A stretch of DNA of 9,355 bases from an uncultured Lachnospiraceae bacterium (lineage in GTDB: Bacteria; Bacillota; Clostridia; Lachnospirales; Lachnospiraceae), in the NCBI GenBank assembly GCA_934371475.1, contig CAKRNX010000084.1, positions 1 to 9,355 on the forward strand, read 5' to 3'. The notes under the pieces were generated by a model. It did no database searches and was not told where the DNA came from. It saw nothing but the letters and a program-made list of their open reading frames with translations. The position numbers and the translations under genes were made by a program. Positions 1 to 4,829 of this stretch are shown one piece after another. Position 1 is the first letter of the stretch, and every line of letters begins with the position of its first letter.

Positions 1-17
1 AAATTCATGCCGGAGGC

Positions 18-56
18 TTTTTATTTCACAGGATGCAATTTCCTGTGAAATAAAAA
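18..56. repeat. Perfect 16-bp inverted repeat with 7-nt loop
   Basis: Positions 18-33 and 41-56 are exact reverse complements around the loop TGCAATT. The 5' arm begins with TTTTTATTTC and the 3' arm ends with GAAATAAAAA, so whichever strand is transcribed the U-rich part comes first and the A-rich part last. That is the reverse of an intrinsic terminator. It would be a very stable RNA hairpin or a large operator-like palindrome. It lies about 55 nt downstream of the start expected from the leftward promoter at 118-146, so it may be in that transcript's leader. The role is unknown. Confidence 0.75.
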
Positions 57-117
57 TTCCCCGGAAATTCTTCCGATTTAGAAGAACTCCCGGAGAACCT
101 TCAGATTTATTTCTGAT

Positions 118-146
118 ATTATTTCCGCGAACCATATGTCAGTCAA
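118..146 (-). promoter_or_regulatory. Candidate leftward sigma-A promoter
   Basis: On the minus strand, TTGACT (146-141, five of six consensus bases) is followed after exactly 17 nt by AATAAT (123-118, five of six). Transcription would start near 111 and run off the left edge of the window. The would-be leader has small hairpins, including CGGAA-attc-TTCCG at 62-75, and the 16-bp palindrome at 18-56. No gene start is visible before the window ends. The call rests on sequence match only. Confidence 0.5.
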
Positions 147-168
147 CCGCATACACAGCATATTCACG

Positions 169-237
169 TAGGGAACAAAAGTTGTGCTGCCGAAATTATC
201 TCCCGCGAAAATATGTGAAGCACACTTTTGTTCCCTA
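169..237 (-). repeat. 19-bp inverted repeat overlapping the transglutaminase stop codon
   Basis: Positions 169-188 (TAGGGAACAAAAGTTGTGCT) pair with 219-237 (AGCACACTTTTGTTCCCTA), giving 19 base pairs with a single bulged T and a 30-nt loop. The right arm includes 235-237, the TAG stop codon of the transglutaminase-like gene. The hairpin would form at the exact 3' end of that mRNA. No run of U follows the arm on the minus strand, so it is not a canonical intrinsic terminator. A 3'-end protecting hairpin, or the ends of a small palindromic element, fit equally well. Confidence 0.7.
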
Positions 238-1746
238 TTTTCCCGGACAGTCCTTTTTGCTGACCTGGGAGGGCTTCACAAGCGTCACATTCGTCTGCAC
301 TGTGCTGTAGAGTTTGTACTGATAAAACGTATCTGTACCGCCCAGGAAGAATGTATACCCCAGATGGCCTGATGTCTCATAACTGTTTGTGATCTGATTG
401 GCGTCCGCATAATAATATTTGCCGCCAATCTTTACAATATTCCAGCAGTGACGTCCCGGGCTTTCCCCGCTTTTGAGCGTGTTGAGGATCAGATCCGCGG
501 AAATCCCCGCATGGCGCAGCAGCGTCTCATACGTGCCGGCCATCACAATACAGTCTCCGTAGCGCTTCACCAAATTCCAGGTGGAAACTGAGATTTTTCT
601 CGATACGGAATATCCCTTAGTCGGATAAAGATTATCCTTCACATTCACCACTGCTCTGCCCTGTGCGATCATGGCATCTGCCTGCTTCCCATAGGCGGCA
701 ATCGCTGCTTTGGCTGACTCACTGGTCACGTCCATATAGCTCTTCTGTCCATCCTTGGAACTGGGAGCAGAACCTCTCTTGTAGACAATATTCTTGCCAT
801 ACCAGGTATAGAGTGCTTTGGCCCGCTCCACCTCTGACATACTGTTGGTCAGCACCTGCTGGCAGACCACCTCGGCCAGATAATCCAGCGTATCGTCGCC
901 GGACAGCTGCACTGTCCAGTTCCAGTTTTTCGCCTGGAAAGAAGAATTTGTCGGTTTTTCATCCTTCTTATCACCGCCATTCTCGGAGGACGACTGTCCT
1001 TTTACGGTCACCGGCACACTTTTTTTGATATATTTGTTTCTGCCGCCTACCTGATACTGCAGCCAGGCAGTCAGCGTGTATCTTCCCGCCGGAACGTAAT
1101 CCGAAGCCGACAACCCTGCCGCATTTTTAGCTGAAGGCCTGCCATCCCAATAATCGGTAAATGAAGCTGATTTTTTCGTTCCCAGTACCTTGGTATACAC
1201 CAGCTTACCATTACTGTTGGTAATCTTAAAGTAAGTCTTGACCGCCACCTTCGCGCTCGTCTTGAGTTTCACGGACATTCTGTTATAGTTGCCCGGCGTA
1301 AATCCTGTGCTGCTGTTCGGCGATACCGACAACGACTTAACTTTTGGCATGGAAGGACGCAGCAGCTTCAGCTGGAAAGTCTCCTTTTTGCCGTTTCTGC
1401 TTTTTACAGTATAATTCAGGGAAGTCGTTGCGGAAAGTGCCGCTTTCTTTTTGTAGGTAAGGCTCTTATACAGTTTTTTGTACAGCGCCGTCTTCCCTGT
1501 GATCTTTACTGATACACTTTTTGATCCTGCATACACGTAGAATGTGCGCAGACTTTTTTTCGCCGCTACATATGAGCTGTTCCCTGATGTATAGCGGTAC
1601 ACAGGAATCGTCTGCTCCACGAAACCGTCATTCACCACCAGCGAAAACAGTCTCTTGGCCGTCGCCGCCTGCGTCTCCCCCGCCGGGAACAGACAGCAGA
1701 TCATCAGCAGAAAAAATCCTATCGCAGCTGCTTTTCCTTTTTTCAT
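235..1746 (-). CDS. Secreted transglutaminase-like domain protein
   Basis: Encodes about 503 residues. A signal peptide (KK, then a hydrophobic stretch ending near GETQAA, residues about 1-27) shows export; no lipobox, sortase signal or C-terminal membrane segment is seen. The N-terminal half is rich in Lys, Ser and Thr and looks beta-rich. Residues about 165-250 resemble a FlgD-type Ig-like module (YWDGRPSAKN, then VPAGRYTL). A polar linker (about 251-270) leads to a transglutaminase-like fold with a complete apparent triad: Cys399 in YGDC, His433 in GRHCW and Asp448 in YYADANQ. About 70 residues separate the first helix (YTWYGKNIVY) from the Cys motif, more than is usual. Members of this fold act as proteases or cross-linkers on peptide substrates; the substrate here is unknown. 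The ATG at 1746 follows a strong SD; an upstream GTG at 1791 has none. It has its own promoter. Confidence 0.85.
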   Translation of the reverse strand: MKKGKAAAIGFFLLMICCLFPAGETQAATAKRLFSLVVNDGFVEQTIPVYRYTSGNSSYVAAKKSLRTFYVYAGSKSVSVKITGKTALYKKLYKSLTYKKKAALSATTSLNYTVKSRNGKKETFQLKLLRPSMPKVKSLSVSPNSSTGFTPGNYNRMSVKLKTSAKVAVKTYFKITNSNGKLVYTKVLGTKKSASFTDYWDGRPSAKNAAGLSASDYVPAGRYTLTAWLQYQVGGRNKYIKKSVPVTVKGQSSSENGGDKKDEKPTNSSFQAKNWNWTVQLSGDDTLDYLAEVVCQQVLTNSMSEVERAKALYTWYGKNIVYKRGSAPSSKDGQKSYMDVTSESAKAAIAAYGKQADAMIAQGRAVVNVKDNLYPTKGYSVSRKISVSTWNLVKRYGDCIVMAGTYETLLRHAGISADLILNTLKSGESPGRHCWNIVKIGGKYYYADANQITNSYETSGHLGYTFFLGGTDTFYQYKLYSTVQTNVTLVKPSQVSKKDCPGK

Positions 1747-1750
1747 CTTG

Positions 1751-1758
1751 CCCCTCCC
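1751..1758 (-). promoter_or_regulatory. Shine-Dalgarno deciding the transglutaminase start
   Basis: On the minus strand GGGAGGGG lies 4 nt before the ATG at 1746-1744. This favours that ATG over the in-frame GTG at 1791-1789, whose extra 15 residues (MRNINVCSTG...) are not signal-peptide-like. Confidence 0.75.
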
Positions 1759-1801
1759 TTTCCCTGTTGAGCATACGTTTATATTTCTCACTTTAATCCA
1801 T

Positions 1802-1830
1802 ATTTTACAATAATTTTAAAAATATTACAA
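1802..1830 (-). promoter_or_regulatory. Promoter of the transglutaminase-like gene, with 20-bp-phased direct repeat
   Basis: On the minus strand TTGTAA (1830-1825) and TAAAAT (1807-1802) are separated by 17 nt, a good sigma-A match in very AT-rich DNA. Transcription would start near 1795, giving a leader of about 50 nt. Plus-strand repeats TTACAATAATTTTAAA (1805-1820) and TTACAATAGTTTTAAG (1825-1840) match at 14 of 16 positions with a 20-bp period. They overlap both promoter boxes, as a tandem operator would. In such AT-rich DNA chance similarity remains possible. Confidence 0.55.
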
Positions 1831-1909
1831 TAGTTTTAAGATAATCTGGCAGTATTTTCCCCATAACATAAATCCTAAATATCTTCTTACCTTGCTTTTT
1901 ACTATATAT

Positions 1910-2076
1910 CTAGAGCGTGTTTGAAAAAGGCTTTTTGTGAGCTGCGAATTCCAGTTTGTGGGAGATTTCGCCCGAATGAGGGCGGCGTAGCGGGGCTACG
2001 TCAACCGAATAAGGGCAAAATATACCGCAAAGTGGGGCTCGCAGATCGCGGAAATGGTTTTTCAAACACACTCTAG
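1910..2076 (+). repeat. MITE-like palindromic repeat, full copy
   Basis: Ends 1910-1928 and 2058-2076 are 19-bp inverted repeats (CTAGAGCGTGTTTGAAAAA) with one mismatch, bordered by TA as for a TA-target insertion. Inside are the direct repeats CCGAATGAGGGC (1972-1983) and CCGAATAAGGGC (2005-2016), which flank a perfect hairpin CGTAGC-ggg-GCTACG (1986-2000). No transposase is encoded, so it would need one supplied in trans if mobile at all. A minus-strand open frame through it (1910-2155, 81 codons, PYSVDVAPLRRPHSG...) is explained by the repeat and I do not call it a gene. A shorter inverted relative lies at 4720-4792. Confidence 0.75.
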
Positions 2077-2098
2077 TATTAAGTTTTTTCTCTACAGC

Positions 2099-2133
2099 AA
2101 AAGCTGCCGCTTCGCGCCAGCGAAACGACAGCT
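2099..2133 (-). terminator. Intrinsic terminator of the esterase operon
   Basis: On the minus strand AGCTGTCGTTTCGC (2133-2120) pairs with GCGAAGCGGCAGCT (2115-2102) around the tetraloop TGGC. This gives a 14-bp stem containing two G-U wobbles, followed by a short U run (AGCTTTTGC). It starts about 22 nt past the stop codon of the downstream esterase and separates that operon from the repeat element and the transglutaminase gene. Confidence 0.8.
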
Positions 2134-2155
2134 TCTGAATTTTATTAATTTTCAC

Positions 2156-3424
2156 TTATTTCCACAAATATTCTTCTGCAAATACCTTGATCAGCTGCAT
2201 CCAAGTATTCCAGTCATGGGAACCGTATGCTTCTGAATATCCATACGGGATCTCTAATTCATCAAAGCTGTTCTTTAATGTATTGATCGTCAGATCCGGA
2301 TCAGATCCTTCCGGCTTAATCAGGCCAAAATCATAAATACCGCCGCCGAGTAAAATAGACGGACAATTTTCTGCACTGATACCTGACTCGGAAAAATCAA
2401 GGTTGGTGTCTGCCGCGCTGAAAATACCGAAATATCCGAACATATCTGAGCAGTTATAAAGGATATTTGATGTGATCATGCCACCCATGGAAAGTCCTGC
2501 ATATGCTCTGCCATCACTTTCGGTGGAGACATTGTAATGCTCTTCCATATAGGGAATGATGTTCTCTGTCAGGTTCTTCATCATATTTTCTGAAACGCTG
2601 AAACCATCCATATACGGATTATTATCGCTGGTAACAATGATCGTTTCTTCTACTTTTCCATCTGCGCTCAGGTTGTCAAAAATCGCATCGACATTTGCAC
2701 CGGCAAACCAGTCTACTTCATTTCCACCGCCACCGTGTGACAGATACAGCACTTTATACGGTTCTTCACGGTTTTCATCATATCCATACGGCACATAAAT
2801 TCCCAGAGGTCTTTCCTCTCCCAGACAGTCCGTATAGTTCTCATATACCAAAGTTCCTGCTTTTTCGTCTGTTCTGTCCGCCGTATAATCAAAATCAATG
2901 GATTCTGACTGTTTTTCCGCATCATACGGTACATTGAATGTACTTCTGCCATATTTGTTTCCATTTGTTACTCCGGATGCCTCCATCGGATTGGTCGGAT
3001 CTTCCAGTCCTTCTTCTCCGTCATCCACATGGAATACATACTGATAATGTCCGCTCGGAAGCGGCAGGGACAGCGTCCAGTAATCAGTTCCCTCAACCTT
3101 TTTCATCTCTTCTGAGTAAGCTTCATCACCGGCCTCGAACATGCCGTTCTCCCACTCATACGGTGTGAAAAATGTCTCAGGTGCTGTGCCTCTGATCTCT
3201 TTTTCATCGTTGTAAAATGCGAATGCACCGGACAGCGTAACTTTCTGTGCTTCTCCGTCTTCATAGACAAACTGCGCCGTATATCCTGTTGGTGACTCTG
3301 CATCTTCCGTGACAGTCACGCCCGGTGTCAGTTCCTGCGCTTCTTCTGCCCATACGCTCATGGATCCCATGACACACATCGCTCCCAGCAGCATTCCTGC
3401 AACAACCAGATTTCTCATTTTCAT
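2156..3424 (-). CDS. Secreted E-set/CBM48-like domain esterase (esterase D family)
   Basis: Encodes about 422 residues. A signal peptide ends near SVWA|EE (about residue 26), so the enzyme is exported; no lipobox is seen. Residues about 45-165 look like an E-set/CBM48-type module (YWTLSLPLPSGHYQYVFHVD, DPTNP) as found in front of many esterase D-type enzymes. The catalytic alpha/beta-hydrolase follows: HGGGG oxyanion loop at 230-234, nucleophile Ser312 in GLSMGG, likely acid Asp365 in GGGIYD and His403 in YGSHDW, so the triad looks intact. Relatives include CE1-type feruloyl and acetyl-xylan esterases and enterochelin esterase; the ester substrate here is not determinable. ATG 3424 sits 9 nt after AAAGGAG; a TTG two codons earlier is less likely. 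It is the second gene of a two-esterase operon, 24 nt after its partner, and shares that partner's leader and signal-peptide DNA. Confidence 0.85.
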   Translation of the reverse strand: MKMRNLVVAGMLLGAMCVMGSMSVWAEEAQELTPGVTVTEDAESPTGYTAQFVYEDGEAQKVTLSGAFAFYNDEKEIRGTAPETFFTPYEWENGMFEAGDEAYSEEMKKVEGTDYWTLSLPLPSGHYQYVFHVDDGEEGLEDPTNPMEASGVTNGNKYGRSTFNVPYDAEKQSESIDFDYTADRTDEKAGTLVYENYTDCLGEERPLGIYVPYGYDENREEPYKVLYLSHGGGGNEVDWFAGANVDAIFDNLSADGKVEETIIVTSDNNPYMDGFSVSENMMKNLTENIIPYMEEHYNVSTESDGRAYAGLSMGGMITSNILYNCSDMFGYFGIFSAADTNLDFSESGISAENCPSILLGGGIYDFGLIKPEGSDPDLTINTLKNSFDELEIPYGYSEAYGSHDWNTWMQLIKVFAEEYLWK

Positions 3425-3446
3425 ACTCAAATTCTCCTTTTCTGCC
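3355..3446 (-). repeat. Leader plus signal-peptide repeat, copy of the downstream esterase
   Basis: This stretch matches 4483-4575 at about 84 of 93 aligned positions by hand count, with one gap. It spans the SD, the start codon and the signal-peptide codons. Similarity fades at the signal-peptidase site, and the mature coding regions are not obviously alike. Confidence 0.8.
3434..3440 (-). promoter_or_regulatory. Shine-Dalgarno deciding the downstream esterase start
   Basis: AAAGGAG on the minus strand is 9 nt before the ATG at 3424-3422. The matching site of the upstream esterase (AAGGGGG, 4567-4561) is 8 nt before its ATG. This supports MKMRN as the start rather than the TTG at 3430 or the ATG at 3418. 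Confidence 0.75.
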
Positions 3447-3448
3447 TT

Positions 3449-4552
3449 TTATTTTGTCTGCTCCATCAGCCAGTCCATAATGCCGTATTCATTGTTCAAT
3501 GTTAAAACCCATGCATGATGATATTCTGTTTTCAGTTCATTTTCTGCGGTCGCTGTTCCAAGATTGTATTTCAGATACTCATCCGGCTCATATAAGGTAT
3601 ACTGTGCATTTTCATTGCCATGTTCCTGCAGATCTGTCACGCACTCAACCACACAGTCGTCTCTGTCCGGGAACGTATCTTCCACTGCTGTGGAAACCCA
3701 GACTCCCATGTCAGTCAGTTCTTTTAATGCCGGCATGGATACGTCATTCATAGAAGGACAAATCGGAGCGATGGCTGCCATCAGATCTTTATTATACTGT
3801 GCATTCAGGATACATCCCATACCGCCAAACGAGCATCCGGATCCATAAACTCTGTCTGGATCAACGATTCCCTTTTCTTCCAGTTCAAGAATTTTATTTC
3901 TGATTACTTCGAACATGTCCTCATTCCAGTCTTCTTCTGCCTGTGGAGCCAGTACAACCACGTCCTTGTAACGCTCAACCCATGCTGTCGCACCTTTGTT
4001 TGCCGCAATCTGTGCCCAGTTATCCGTTCCTTTTTCTCCTCCGCCATGAGTCCAGATAACCATTGGGAGTGCTTCATTTACTTCTTCAGGAATATAAATT
4101 CGATAATGTACTCCATTTTCCTCTGCTGCTTCAAACTGATCTGCGATTTCTGTATGAACTGTGGATACCTGATCTTTTGTAAAGCTCAGATTGATATCTT
4201 CGTTTCCTACATACGCCACCACAAAGTCGCTGGGCAGATAACGGAACTCACCTACCGTCAGCGTAAGCTTTCCGTCCTCATAGGACACTTCCGTCACGTC
4301 ATCTTCTCCCTGCACTTTCTGAACTGCCGCTACAATATCATTCGCAATCGCAAAATCTTCCGCTTTGACATTTGCTGCCTCTTCCGGAACCCCGTCCAGA
4401 ACAAAGGTTTTCACTGTCTGTCCAAAATCAGCAATATATGTCTCTGCCGTAATCTCCATAGCCCGGTCTTCTGCCGCCAGTGCGCTCATGGATCCCATAA
4501 CACAGATCGCTCCCAGCAGCATCCCTGCAACAACCAGATTTCTTGTTTTCAT
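3449..4552 (-). CDS. Secreted EstA-like esterase with N-terminal Ig-like domain
   Basis: Encodes 367 residues. A signal peptide ends near SALA|AE (about residue 26). Residues about 32-125 (ITAETYIADFGQTVKTFVLD..., LPSDFVVAYVG) resemble the Ig-like N-terminal domain of EstA-type esterases. The hydrolase domain follows: HGGGEKG oxyanion region at 169-175, nucleophile Ser241 in GCSFGG, probable Asp292 and probable His346 near EYHHAW. The fold resembles the PHB-depolymerase/CE1-like group, and the mature protein does not visibly align with the downstream esterase apart from the general hydrolase motifs. It is exported and probably cleaves ester bonds on carbohydrate or small-molecule substrates; specificity is unknown. 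ATG 4552 has SD AAGGGGG 8 nt upstream. It is first in a two-gene operon with a promoter at 4607-4635, directly downstream of the sugar-sensor operon that may control it. Confidence 0.82.
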   Translation of the reverse strand: MKTRNLVVAGMLLGAICVMGSMSALAAEDRAMEITAETYIADFGQTVKTFVLDGVPEEAANVKAEDFAIANDIVAAVQKVQGEDDVTEVSYEDGKLTLTVGEFRYLPSDFVVAYVGNEDINLSFTKDQVSTVHTEIADQFEAAEENGVHYRIYIPEEVNEALPMVIWTHGGGEKGTDNWAQIAANKGATAWVERYKDVVVLAPQAEEDWNEDMFEVIRNKILELEEKGIVDPDRVYGSGCSFGGMGCILNAQYNKDLMAAIAPICPSMNDVSMPALKELTDMGVWVSTAVEDTFPDRDDCVVECVTDLQEHGNENAQYTLYEPDEYLKYNLGTATAENELKTEYHHAWVLTLNNEYGIMDWLMEQTK

Positions 4553-4575
4553 ACTTAAATCCCCCTTTTTCTGCC
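4483..4575 (-). repeat. Leader plus signal-peptide repeat, copy of the upstream esterase
   Basis: This is the partner of 3355-3446, in the same orientation and about 1.1 kb away. The encoded peptides MKTRNLVVAGMLLGAICVMG and MKMRNLVVAGMLLGAMCVMG differ at two of the first 20 residues. Identity is as high in the untranslated SD region as in the coding part. Confidence 0.8.
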
Positions 4576-4589
4576 GTCCTCTGCGGCAG
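4571..4589 (-). promoter_or_regulatory. Hairpin in the esterase operon leader
   Basis: On the minus strand CTGCCG-cagagga-CGGCAG is a perfect 6-bp stem with a 7-nt loop. It lies between the predicted transcription start (near 4600) and the SD (4567-4561), with 3 nt between stem and SD. It could affect ribosome access or stabilise the 5' end. Position alone does not prove regulation. Confidence 0.5.
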
Positions 4590-4606
4590 CATTTTTTGAT
4601 AGTTTT

Positions 4607-4635
4607 ATTATAAAATACCGGCAGGGATCTGTAAG
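4607..4635 (-). promoter_or_regulatory. Promoter of the esterase operon
   Basis: On the minus strand a consensus TATAAT (4612-4607) lies 17 nt after CTTACA (4635-4630, four of six). The perfect -10 with a weak -35 is what an activator-dependent promoter often shows, which would suit the adjacent AraC-type response regulator. Predicted start is near 4600 with a leader of about 48 nt. I found no convincing direct-repeat operator upstream of the -35 by eye. Confidence 0.65.
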
Positions 4636-4719
4636 CTCATCATTTTTGCCAGCAACGTATCAAAATCTGTGAAAAAAAGAACGTTTTTTTGTAGTCATAC
4701 ATTTTCTTGCGATTAGCAT

Positions 4720-4792
4720 GAAAGCGTATTTGAAAAACATTCTCCCAAACTGCAAACTACAGTCTACGAAAACCTTTTTCAAACACGCCCTA
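4720..4792 (-). repeat. MITE-like palindromic repeat, internally deleted copy
   Basis: Ends GAAAGCGTATTTGAAAAA (4720-4737) and TTTTTCAAACACGCCCTA (4775-4792) are imperfect 18-bp inverted repeats matching the ends of the 1910-2076 element. Read on the minus strand, its first 50 or so bases align with the start of that element, including CAGTTTGGGAGA versus CAGTTTGTGGGAGA. It then jumps to the far terminal repeat, so about 90 bp of interior is missing. It sits between the response regulator and the esterase promoter and could fold as an RNA hairpin after the regulator gene. Confidence 0.7.
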
Positions 4793-4829
4793 AATAATAC
4801 ACAGGTAAAAATTGGGAGATTGCTTTCAT

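Noticed and set aside
18..56. Palindrome as an intrinsic terminator
   Set aside because: The U run precedes rather than follows the stem on both strands.
75..162. Minus-strand peptide MLCMRLTDIW... of under 30 codons
   Set aside because: No SD, and it overlaps the leftward promoter.
1910..2155. Minus-strand frame of 81 codons as a small gene
   Set aside because: It coincides with the palindromic repeat and the esterase terminator, has no convincing SD or domain, and the peptide is just the repeat read through.
4046..4558. Plus-strand frame of 170 codons opposite the EstA-like esterase
   Set aside because: It is antisense to the signal peptide, Ig-like domain and oxyanion motif of a clear gene. 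No family was recognised.
4636..4720. Direct-repeat operator for the AraC-type regulator (GCAAGAAAATG and GCAAAAATGA)
   Set aside because: The similarity is short, A-rich and unevenly spaced, so not distinguishable from chance by eye.
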